A stretch of DNA of 64,000 nt from Pseudomonas sp. ADAK13 (GTDB lineage Bacteria; Pseudomonadota; Gammaproteobacteria; Pseudomonadales; Pseudomonadaceae): positions 5,332,001 through 5,396,000 of the forward strand of contig NZ_CP052860.1 in NCBI RefSeq assembly GCF_012935715.1, read 5' to 3'. The notes beneath the pieces were generated by a model. It was not told where the DNA came from. It was given only the letters and a program-made list of their open reading frames with translations, and did no database searches. The position numbers were made by a program, and so were the translations under genes. Below, piece after piece: positions 17,013-24,480 of the stretch (position 1 is its first letter; every line of letters starts with the position of its first letter).

Positions 17013-19670
17013 ATGCGCACCGAACAGCCGAAGATGATTTACCTGAAGGACTATCAGGCGCCGGACTACCTGATCGACGAGACGCACCTGACCTTCGAGT
17101 TGTTCGAGGACCACAGCCTGGTCCACGCGCAACTGGTGATGCGCCGCAACCCCGAGCGCGGCGCCGGCTTGCCGCCGCTGGTGCTGGACGGGCAACAGCT
17201 TGAGCTGGTGTCGGTAAACCTGGCCGATCAGGAACTGACCGACGCAGACTATCAGTTGAGCGACAGCCACCTGACCGTGCACCCCACCAGCGCGACCTTC
17301 ACCCTCGACACCACGGTGAAGATCCACCCGGAAACCAACACCGCCCTGGAAGGCCTGTACAAATCCGGCGGCATGTTCTGCACCCAGTGCGAGGCCGAAG
17401 GCTTCCGCAAGATCACCTATTACCTCGACCGCCCGGACGTGATGAGCGTCTTCACCACCACGGTGATCGCCGAACAACACAGCTACCCGGTGCTGCTGTC
17501 CAACGGCAACCCGATTGCGTCCGGCCCCGGCGAAGACGGCCGGCACTGGGCGACCTGGGAAGACCCGTTCAAGAAACCGGCTTACCTGTTCGCACTGGTG
17601 GCCGGTGATTTGTGGTGCGTTGAAGACACTTTCACCACCATGACCGAGCGCACCGTGGCGCTGCGCATTTATGTCGAGCCAGAAAATATCGACAAGTGCC
17701 AGCACGCCATGAACAGTCTGAAGAAGTCCATGCGCTGGGACGAAGAAGTCTATGGCCGTGAGTACGACCTCGACATTTTCATGATCGTCGCGGTCAACGA
17801 CTTCAACATGGGCGCCATGGAGAACAAGGGCCTCAACATCTTCAACTCCAGCGCCGTGCTGGCCCGTGCCGAAACCGCCACCGACGCCGCTCACCAGCGT
17901 GTCGAGGCGATCGTCGCCCACGAATACTTCCACAACTGGTCGGGCAACCGCGTGACCTGCCGCGACTGGTTCCAGTTGTCGCTGAAGGAAGGCTTCACGG
18001 TGTTCCGTGATTCGCAATTCTCTGCCGACATGAACTCGGCGACGGTCAAGCGTATCCAGGACGTGGCCTACTTGCGCACGCACCAGTTCGCCGAAGACGC
18101 CGGTCCCATGGCTCACGCCGTACGTCCGGACGGCTTTATCGAAATCTCCAACTTCTACACCCTGACCGTGTACGAAAAGGGCTCGGAAGTCGTCCGCATG
18201 ATCCAAACCCTGCTCGGCGCCGAAGGCTTCCGCAAGGGCAGCGACCTGTACTTCGAACGCCACGACGGCCAGGCCGTGACCTGCGATGACTTTATCAAGG
18301 CCATGGAAGACGCTAACGGCGCCGACCTGACCCAGTTCAAGCGCTGGTACAGCCAAGCCGGCACGCCACGCCTGGCGGTGAGCGAGTCCTACGACGCAGT
18401 CGCAAAAACCTACAGCCTGACCTTCCGTCAAAGCTGCCCGGAAACCCCGGATAAGGTGGAAAAACTGCCGTTCGTGATTCCGGTCGAACTGGGCCTGCTG
18501 GACGGGAAGGGCGCGGGTATCGCCCTGCGCCTGGCCGGCGAAGCGACGGCTGGCGCCACGTCCCGGGTGATCTCGGTGACCGAAGCTGAACAGACCTTCA
18601 CCTTTGTCGACATCGCCGAACACCCGCTGCCTTCGCTGCTGCGTGGCTTCTCGGCACCGGTGAAGCTGAGCTTCCCGTACAACCGTGACCAACTGATGTT
18701 CCTGATGCAGCACGACAGCGATGGTTTCAATCGCTGGGACGCCGGCCAGCAACTGTCGGTGCAGGTGTTGCAGGAACTGATCGCCCAGCATCAGCGGGGT
18801 GAGGCGCTGGCGCTGGATCAGCGCCTGATCACCGCGCTGCGCACGGTGCTCAGCGACCAGAGCCTGGACCAGGCGATGGTTGCCGAGATGCTCTCGCTGC
18901 CGAGCGAGGCCTACCTGACTGAAATCAGCGAAGTCGCGGATGTCGACGCCATCCACGCGGCCCGCGAGTTTGCCCGCGAGCAACTGGCGGATCACCTGTT
19001 CGAAGGCCTGTGGCTGCGTTACCAGGCCAATCGCGACCTGTCGAAGAAAACCCCGTACGTGGCCGAGGCGGAACACTTTGCCCGTCGCGCCCTGCAGAAC
19101 ATCGCACTGTCGTACCTGATGCTCAGCGGCAAGCCTGAAGTACTGGCGGCGACCCTTGAGCAGTTTGACGCGTGCGACAACATGACCGAGCGCCTCACCG
19201 CCCTGGCGGTGTTGGTCAACTCGCCGTTCGAAGAAGAGAAGGCCAAGGCCCTGGCGGTGTTTGCCGAGAACTTCAAGGACAACCCGCTGGTCATGGACCA
19301 GTGGTTCAGCGTGCAGGCCGGCAGCGGTTTGCCGGGCGCGCTGGAGCGGGTCAAGACGTTGATGCAGCACCCGGCGTTCAACATCAAGAACCCGAACAAG
19401 GTGCGGGCATTGGTGGGCGCGTTTGCCGGGCAGAACCTGATCAACTTCCATGCGGCCGATGGCTCGGGTTACCGCTTCCTGGCGGACCTGGTGATCCAGT
19501 TGAACGGCTTCAACCCGCAGATTGCCTCGCGGCAGTTGGCGCCGTTGACCCGCTGGCGCAAGTACGACAGCGCCCGGCAGGCGCTGATGAAGGGTGAGCT
19601 GGAGCGGATTCGCGCTTCGGGCGAGCTGTCCAGTGATGTGTTTGAGGTGGTGAGCAAGAGCCTCGCGTAA
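17013..19670 (+). CDS. pepN: Aminopeptidase N
   Basis: 885-residue zinc aminopeptidase of the M1 family, the size expected of PepN. The exopeptidase motif GAMENKG is followed by the zinc site HEYFH (H303, E304, H307) with the third ligand E326 in LKEGF. It removes N-terminal residues from peptides in the cytoplasm. An AGAAGGA ribosome site precedes the ATG. It is the last gene of the nadK-to-pepN run. A 987-residue antisense frame opposite it is an artefact. Confidence 0.97.
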   Translation: MRTEQPKMIYLKDYQAPDYLIDETHLTFELFEDHSLVHAQLVMRRNPERGAGLPPLVLDGQQLELVSVNLADQELTDADYQLSDSHLTVHPTSATFTLDTTVKIHPETNTALEGLYKSGGMFCTQCEAEGFRKITYYLDRPDVMSVFTTTVIAEQHSYPVLLSNGNPIASGPGEDGRHWATWEDPFKKPAYLFALVAGDLWCVEDTFTTMTERTVALRIYVEPENIDKCQHAMNSLKKSMRWDEEVYGREYDLDIFMIVAVNDFNMGAMENKGLNIFNSSAVLARAETATDAAHQRVEAIVAHEYFHNWSGNRVTCRDWFQLSLKEGFTVFRDSQFSADMNSATVKRIQDVAYLRTHQFAEDAGPMAHAVRPDGFIEISNFYTLTVYEKGSEVVRMIQTLLGAEGFRKGSDLYFERHDGQAVTCDDFIKAMEDANGADLTQFKRWYSQAGTPRLAVSESYDAVAKTYSLTFRQSCPETPDKVEKLPFVIPVELGLLDGKGAGIALRLAGEATAGATSRVISVTEAEQTFTFVDIAEHPLPSLLRGFSAPVKLSFPYNRDQLMFLMQHDSDGFNRWDAGQQLSVQVLQELIAQHQRGEALALDQRLITALRTVLSDQSLDQAMVAEMLSLPSEAYLTEISEVADVDAIHAAREFAREQLADHLFEGLWLRYQANRDLSKKTPYVAEAEHFARRALQNIALSYLMLSGKPEVLAATLEQFDACDNMTERLTALAVLVNSPFEEEKAKALAVFAENFKDNPLVMDQWFSVQAGSGLPGALERVKTLMQHPAFNIKNPNKVRALVGAFAGQNLINFHAADGSGYRFLADLVIQLNGFNPQIASRQLAPLTRWRKYDSARQALMKGELERIRASGELSSDVFEVVSKSLA

Positions 19671-19706
19671 CTGAGGCGATTGTTTACTGAAGGCCGAACA
19701 CCGTCC

Positions 19707-19919
19707 TGTGGTGAGGGTGCTTGCCTCTGGTGAGGGGACTTGCCTCTGGTGAGGGGACTTGCCTGTGGTGAGAGGGCTTGTCTGTGGTGAGGGGGCTTGC
19801 CTGTGGTGAGAGGGCTTGTCTGTGGTGAGGGGGCTTGTCCCCCGCTGGAGTGCGCAGCGCTCCCGCTTTTTTTGGGGGCCGCTACGCAGCCCAACGGGGA
19901 GCAAGCCCCTCACCACAAC
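19707..19919. repeat. Expanded REP-like element with a 19-bp tandem array
   Basis: Seven head-to-tail copies of a 19-bp unit close to TGTGGTGAGGGGGCTTGCC occupy 19707-19839. A GC-rich central part follows, and a single inverted copy (GAGCAAGCCCCTCACCACAA) ends near 19919. An ordinary REP doublet would have one copy on each side, so the left arm appears to have been amplified. It lies between the convergent pepN and aldo/keto reductase genes. Confidence 0.9.
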
Positions 19920-19924
19920 TGGCC

Positions 19925-20980
19925 TTAGATAACCGGCGGCCAGCGCAAGTCTTGGGCGTCATCACCGGCGTATCGCGGGAAGCGCTCGGCGATCATCTCG
20001 TGGGGCACACCCAGCGCAATCGCGCTGGCAGCGTCCAGGCGGGCCACTTGCTCGGCCGAAAGTTGCACCGTCAGCGCACCCAGGGTGCCATCCAGTTGCT
20101 CGCGGGTGCGCGGCCCCAGGATCGGGATCAGCGCGGTGGTCGAACGACGGGCTTTTTCCCGCAGCCAGGCGATGGCGATGTGAGTCGGCGTGGCATTCAG
20201 TTCGCCGGCAACCGCCAGCAGGGTGTCGAGCACGGCGGTTTCCCGTGCACTTTTCTCGGCGTGAACCAAAATCCCCAGCTTGCTGGCACGGGTATCGTCC
20301 TGGCTGTTGCGGTACTTGCCGGTGAGGAAGCCACCGCCCAGGGGCGACCATAACGTGGCGGCCAGGCCCAGCGCTTCGGCCATGGGCAGCAGCTCACGGT
20401 CGGCGGTGCGTTCGGCCAGGCTGTATTCCGTCTGGATCGCCACCAGCGGCGCAAAGCCGCGCACTTCGGCGAGCAGGTCGGCGCGGGCAATGCGCCAGGC
20501 CGGGAAGTTCGACAAGCCGGCGTAGTGGATCTTGCCGGCACGCACCAGGTCATCAAAGCCCCGCAGGATTTCTTCCATCGGCGTGACGTTGTCGCTGATA
20601 TGGGCCCAGAACAGGTCAATGTGATCGGTGTTCAGGCGTTTCAGGCTTTCTTCGACGGCGCGCACCATGTTCTTGCGGTTATTGCCGAGCTTGAGGGTGC
20701 CTTCGTCTTGCGGCTGGGTGCGCAGGGTGTACTTGGTCGCGATCACCAGGCGGTCCCGTTCCGAGGCAATGAACTCGCCGAGCAGCACTTCCGATTGGCC
20801 GAACTGGTAGCCGTTGGCGGTATCCAGGAAATTACCGCCGGCTTCCAGGTAACCGTCGTAGATCCGCTTGGACTCTTCGCGCTCGGCGCCATGGCCCCAA
20901 CCCGTGCCGAAGTTGGCGGTGCCCAAGGCCAGCTCTGAAACCCGCAGGCCGCTACGACGGCCGAAGACTTTATTGCGCAT
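19925..20980 (-). CDS. Aldo/keto reductase
   Basis: 351 residues of a TIM-barrel NADPH-dependent oxidoreductase. The catalytic tetrad can be placed at D and Y in FLDTANGYQFG, K in VIATKYTL and H in LFWAHISDN. The C-terminal nucleotide-binding part follows IPILGPRTREQL. The substrate is unknown; relatives reduce aldehydes and ketones. A short AT-rich spacer with two palindromes (21012-21051) separates it from a divergent WYL-type regulator, the probable controller. Confidence 0.9.
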   Translation of the reverse strand: MRNKVFGRRSGLRVSELALGTANFGTGWGHGAEREESKRIYDGYLEAGGNFLDTANGYQFGQSEVLLGEFIASERDRLVIATKYTLRTQPQDEGTLKLGNNRKNMVRAVEESLKRLNTDHIDLFWAHISDNVTPMEEILRGFDDLVRAGKIHYAGLSNFPAWRIARADLLAEVRGFAPLVAIQTEYSLAERTADRELLPMAEALGLAATLWSPLGGGFLTGKYRNSQDDTRASKLGILVHAEKSARETAVLDTLLAVAGELNATPTHIAIAWLREKARRSTTALIPILGPRTREQLDGTLGALTVQLSAEQVARLDAASAIALGVPHEMIAERFPRYAGDDAQDLRWPPVI

Positions 20981-21011
20981 ACGAGAACTCCTGACGCTGT
21001 GATTGATTTAA

Positions 21012-21051
21012 ATGTTTATCAACATCTATTTAATATGATGTGAGTCATATT
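21012..21051. promoter_or_regulatory. Two palindromes upstream of the aldo/keto reductase
   Basis: ATGTTTATCAACAT (21012-21025; 5-base arms) and AATATGA...TCATATT (21032-21051; 7-base arms, 6-base gap) lie in an AT-rich spacer 32-71 bases from the reductase start. They are candidate operators or overlap its promoter. The assignment rests on symmetry and position only. Confidence 0.45.
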
Positions 21052-21162
21052 TTTCGTCAAGCGGCTTTTTTGCGGGCTGAAGGGAAGGGCGCTTGCTCCT
21101 GACACTTTCTGACAGAGGCCTCTGCTAAGCTGCGCGACTTTCCTTTTTCGAGCGTGATCAAC

Positions 21163-21879
21163 GTGTCGCGTACCAGTCGTCTGCTGACCTTGTTGCAAGT
21201 CCTGCGGGGCAAAAAACGCCCGGTGACCGCCGCCGTGCTGGCAGCGGAGCTGGAGATATCCGAACGCACCCTGTACCGCGACATGGCCGAGCTGACCGCC
21301 CTGGGCGCGCCGATCTACGGCGAGGCGGGCGTGGGCTACGTGCTGCGTGCAGGGCTGTTCCTGCCGCCGCTGATGCTCAATGCCGACGAGACCGAGGCCA
21401 TCGTGCTGGGCTTGCGGTATGTCGATCAGCGTGGCGACGAAGTGTTGAGCCAGGCGGCTGCCAACGCGCTGGCAAAGATTGCGGATGTGCTCGACCCGGC
21501 CGCGCAGGAAGCGTTGCGCAATCCCACGTTGCTGCCGGGCCCGCCAGGCTTCGGCTACCCGGAAAATCGCGTGCCGCTGAATGTGTTTCGCGAAGCCATT
21601 CGCGGCCAGGCCAAACTGCATATCGACTACGCGGATGCGAGCCAGACCGCCAGCCAACGCTTGATCTGGCCCCTGGCCCTGGGCTTTCTCAACGAAGTGC
21701 GGGTGATCGTCGCGTGGTGCGAGTTGCGCGGTGCCTATCGCACCTTCCGCACCGACCGTGTGGCCGCTGCGCGCCTGCAAGGCGAGCGTTATCCGGGGCG
21801 GCGCAGTGACTGGTTGCGGGGCTGGCGCAAGCTGATGGAACAGAACGAATCCGGGCCATTCACTCCTGACAAGAACTGA
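21163..21879 (+). CDS. HTH-WYL (YafY-like) transcriptional regulator
   Basis: 238 residues from the GTG at 21163 (an alternative GTG lies at 21154). The N-terminal winged helix is a DeoR/HTH_11 type: RTSRLLTLLQVLRG, then LAAELEISERTLYRDMAEL. The C-terminal ~150 residues form a WYL ligand-sensing domain, with IDYADASQTASQRLIWPLAL and a late WCELRGAYRTFRTDR segment in place of the canonical WYL. It is divergent from the aldo/keto reductase and likely controls it; the ligand is unknown. Confidence 0.85.
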   Translation: MSRTSRLLTLLQVLRGKKRPVTAAVLAAELEISERTLYRDMAELTALGAPIYGEAGVGYVLRAGLFLPPLMLNADETEAIVLGLRYVDQRGDEVLSQAAANALAKIADVLDPAAQEALRNPTLLPGPPGFGYPENRVPLNVFREAIRGQAKLHIDYADASQTASQRLIWPLALGFLNEVRVIVAWCELRGAYRTFRTDRVAAARLQGERYPGRRSDWLRGWRKLMEQNESGPFTPDKN

Positions 21880-21931
21880 CACAACGCTGCTTTAGCATGG
21901 CTCCATAAATCACTAACAAGGAGCTGTCACC

Positions 21932-22273
21932 ATGTCCCAACCCATCCCTGAACTGGCCCCGGCGATCGCGACCTACATTGCCGCCGCGAATACCGGCGAC
22001 ACCTCGCTGGTGGTCGACTGCTTTGCCGAGGATGCCAACGTGTTCGACGAAGGTGAGCACCAGGTCGGTACCGCCGCCATTGCCCGCTGGATGGAAGACA
22101 CCGGGCGCCGTTATCAGCCCAAGGTCCAGGTGCTCAATGTGCAGCACCGCACGGGCAAGGTGCTGGTCAGCAACCTGATCACCGGCAGCTTTCCCGGCAG
22201 CCCGCTGGAGCTGCGCTATACCTTCCGCCTCAATGAGCAGGGCAAGATTTCCCGATTGGACATTTCCCTGTAG
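21932..22273 (+). CDS. Nuclear transport factor 2-like (SnoaL-type) protein
   Basis: 113-residue small cone-fold protein of the NTF2/SnoaL superfamily. The pattern YIAAANTGDTSLVVDCFAED, followed by aromatic/hydrophobic strands ending ELRYTFRLNEQGKISRLDI, is typical. Members may be small enzymes or ligand binders; no catalytic residue can be assigned. An AAGGAGCTG ribosome site precedes the ATG. It lies 52 bases after the WYL regulator and may share its transcript. Confidence 0.82.
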   Translation: MSQPIPELAPAIATYIAAANTGDTSLVVDCFAEDANVFDEGEHQVGTAAIARWMEDTGRRYQPKVQVLNVQHRTGKVLVSNLITGSFPGSPLELRYTFRLNEQGKISRLDISL

Positions 22274-22295
22274 CCGTCATGGCATACTGCCGGGC

Positions 22296-23429
22296 ATGAC
22301 TTTCGACTCGCCACTCGCCGCCTACCAGCACGCCATCACCGAACAGGGTTTCGTCCCCGACGACGCCCAGCGCGAGGCGGTGCAAGCCCTGCAAGACTGC
22401 CACCAGGCCCTGCACCACGGTGACAGGCCGATCACCGGCGTGTACTTGTGGGGCCCGGTCGGGCGCGGCAAGACCTGGCTGATGGACCAGTTCTACCAGA
22501 GCCTGCGGGTGCCTGCGCGGCGCCAGCATTTCCATCACTTCATGGGGTGGGTGCATCAGCGCTCGTTCCAGCTGACCGGTACCCACGACCCCTTGCAGGC
22601 CCTCGCTCGGGAACTGAGCCGGGAAGTGCGGGTGCTGTGTTTTGACGAGTTGTTCGTCAATGACATCGGTGACGCCATCATCCTTGGCCGGCTGTTCCAG
22701 GTGATGTTCGAGGAAGGCGTGGTGATGGTCTGCACGTCCAATCAACCTCCGGATCAACTGTATGCGGACGGTTTCAACCGTGATCGCTTCCTGCCGGGCA
22801 TCGAGGCCATCAAGCAGCATATGCGCGTGGTGGCGGTTGACGGTGGGGAAGACCATCGCCTGCATCCAGGAACCGCGCTGCAGCGCTACTGGGTTGATCA
22901 GCCGGGTGCGCTGGCCGAGGTGTTTCGCCAGTTGAGCGACGGGCAGGCTGTCAGCAGTGCACCTGTTGCGGTCGGCTATCGCTCCATCGTCGCGGTGAAG
23001 TCCAGTGAAACGGTGCTGTGGTGCCGCTATGCCGACCTGTGCGAACAGCCCCTGGCCGCCATGGATTTCATGCTGCTGTGTGATCGTTTCAAGGCCATCT
23101 TGCTGGGGGAGGTGCCCAACCTCAGCGCGCAAAAGCGTCCGGGGCGCATTGCCCGCGGCACGGAAGACGCCGCCCAGCGGGTAGATGCCGGTGACCGGGA
23201 ACTGCCGGAGCTGTCGGTGCATGATGACAGCGTCCGGCGCTTCATCGCCCTGGTAGACGAGTGCTACGACCGCAAGGTGCCGTTGTACATCGAGGCCAAG
23301 GTGCCATTGGAAAGCCTCTACACCGAGGGTTACCTGGAGTTTCCATTTCGCCGTACCCTGAGTCGCTTGCAGGAGATGCAACTGGCGCGCTTTGGTGAGC
23401 CTGACGCGCTTTCACGCGGGAAAATGTAG
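22296..23429 (+). CDS. zapE: Cell division ATPase ZapE (AFG1-like)
   Basis: 377 residues. The P-loop is GPVGRGKTWLMD (near residue 50) and Walker B is VLCFDELFVNDIGDAI; both are characteristic of ZapE/YhcM/AFG1. ZapE interacts with FtsZ and affects Z-ring stability in E. coli. The ATG at 22296 was chosen because it precedes the conserved N-terminus and lies 22 bases after the upstream gene; the longer frame overlaps that gene. No frameshift is seen. Confidence 0.92.
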   Translation: MTFDSPLAAYQHAITEQGFVPDDAQREAVQALQDCHQALHHGDRPITGVYLWGPVGRGKTWLMDQFYQSLRVPARRQHFHHFMGWVHQRSFQLTGTHDPLQALARELSREVRVLCFDELFVNDIGDAIILGRLFQVMFEEGVVMVCTSNQPPDQLYADGFNRDRFLPGIEAIKQHMRVVAVDGGEDHRLHPGTALQRYWVDQPGALAEVFRQLSDGQAVSSAPVAVGYRSIVAVKSSETVLWCRYADLCEQPLAAMDFMLLCDRFKAILLGEVPNLSAQKRPGRIARGTEDAAQRVDAGDRELPELSVHDDSVRRFIALVDECYDRKVPLYIEAKVPLESLYTEGYLEFPFRRTLSRLQEMQLARFGEPDALSRGKM

Positions 23430-23520
23430 TTAATCTCCTTCAGCTAATGCCCGCTCCACGCTTACAATCGAGCCCTTTTATGGGGACCGAGTCCCTGTTG
23501 CACCGTTAATGAGGAAGGAA

Positions 23521-24012
23521 ATGGACAGCGCAGACATCCTGGTGCTGCAAGCCAGCTACACCAATCCGGTTCACGCCGAGGCCATTGGCCTGTTGCTCAA
23601 CCATTACGCAGAAGACCCGATGGGCGGCGGCCACAGCCTGCCGGCCGATCGCCTGGAACAATTGCCGGCGGAGCTGGCCAAGCGTGCGCATGCATTCAGC
23701 GTGCTGGCGTTTGTCGGCGGTGCGCCTGCCGGGCTGGTGAATTGCTTTGAAGGGTTTTCCACCTTTGCCTGCCGCCCGCTGGTCAATGTGCACGACGTGG
23801 TGGTGATGGATAAATTCCGTGGCCTGGGGTTGAGCCAGAAGATGCTGCAAAAGGTCGAGGAAATCGCTCGCCAGCGTGGCTGCTGCAAAATTACCCTTGA
23901 GGTGCTCGAAGGCAATGCGGTGGCACAGTCGGCTTATCGCAAGTTCGGTTTTGATGATTCGGTGTTTGACCCGGAGCATGGCCGGATGTTGTTTTGGAAT
24001 AAGCCGCTTTAA
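23521..24012 (+). CDS. GNAT-family N-acetyltransferase
   Basis: 163 residues. The GNAT acetyl-CoA-binding region is VHDVVVMDKFRGLGLSQKML, followed by GCCKITLEVLEGNAVAQSAYRKFGF. The ATG at 23521 has a strong AGGAAGGAA ribosome site, so it is preferred over the ATG at 23509. The substrate is unknown. A 10-base AT-rich inverted repeat overlaps its stop. Confidence 0.9.
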   Translation: MDSADILVLQASYTNPVHAEAIGLLLNHYAEDPMGGGHSLPADRLEQLPAELAKRAHAFSVLAFVGGAPAGLVNCFEGFSTFACRPLVNVHDVVVMDKFRGLGLSQKMLQKVEEIARQRGCCKITLEVLEGNAVAQSAYRKFGFDDSVFDPEHGRMLFWNKPL

Positions 24013-24034
24013 TTAATGTTTATTTAATTAAAGG
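24008..24034. repeat. AT-rich perfect inverted repeat over the acetyltransferase stop
   Basis: CTTTAATTAA and TTAATTAAAG, perfect 10-base arms with a 7-base gap. The repeat includes the stop codon of the preceding gene. It could form an RNA hairpin at the transcript end, but it is AT-rich and has no T-run of its own. Confidence 0.6.
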
Positions 24035-24036
24035 CG

Positions 24037-24063
24037 AAAAAAAGGCGCCAGCAAGTGGCGCCA
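24037..24063 (-). terminator. Rho-independent terminator of the 71-residue protein gene
   Basis: Hairpin GGCGCCA-GCAAG-TGGCGCC. On the minus strand it is followed by a seven-T run, 50 bases after the stop of the 24113-24328 gene. Confidence 0.85.
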
Positions 24064-24112
24064 AGTTGACCTTAGCTATCAGAGCGGAATAGCACAGGGT
24101 ATTACGGGTAAA

Positions 24113-24328
24113 TCAGCTGTTTGGTGTGTTGGTAGTTTGATCGGCAGTTGCGGGCTTTGCAGTCTTGCCGTCAGCCATTGCTGTTTGCTGAGCGGCGCCG
24201 TGGACTTGTTCCTGGACGAAGGTGAAGTTGTTGTAAAACTCCTTCGAGCGCTCGGAACCGCCCTCTGCGAAGGCGGCTACGGAAGTCATGGTCATCAGGC
24301 CGGCAAGGATAACAGTCGAAATTTTCAT
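24113..24328 (-). CDS. Small exported protein of unknown function
   Basis: 71 residues. The first ~21 residues (MKISTVILAGLMTMTSVAAFA) form a Sec signal peptide with an AFA-E cleavage site. The mature ~50 residues are polar, run EGGSERSKEFYNNFTFVQEQ and end in a Thr/Asn/Pro-rich tail. I do not recognise a family. It has its own terminator downstream and a conspicuous palindrome (24435-24460) upstream, so it is probably a separate, regulated monocistronic gene for a small periplasmic protein. Confidence 0.78.
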   Translation of the reverse strand: MKISTVILAGLMTMTSVAAFAEGGSERSKEFYNNFTFVQEQVHGAAQQTAMADGKTAKPATADQTTNTPNS

Positions 24329-24434
24329 GGCAGTGTCTCATTTAAGTGTGTTGGGTTCCGCGCGTTGTGGTCAGCGGCGGGATGGGGAGACTGTGGGCCA
24401 ATCATATTAAGTAAGGGTTAACCTCGGGCTGACC

Positions 24435-24460
24435 GGAAGTTAACGATTTCGTTAACTTCC
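24435..24460. promoter_or_regulatory. Long perfect palindrome between the receptor and the small exported protein
   Basis: Arms GGAAGTTAACGA and TCGTTAACTTCC pair perfectly over 12 bases with only two bases between. A further GGTTAACC lies nearby at 24416. It sits 107 bases upstream of the small exported protein start and 20 bases after the receptor stop. It has no T-run, so an operator is as likely as a terminator. Confidence 0.6.
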
Positions 24461-24480
24461 AATCTGTCGCAGCTATGAAA

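Noticed and set aside
16953..19916. 987-residue minus-strand open frame opposite pepN
   Set aside because: Antisense of a complete PepN with all catalytic motifs. The frame has no recognisable domain and begins inside the tandem repeat.
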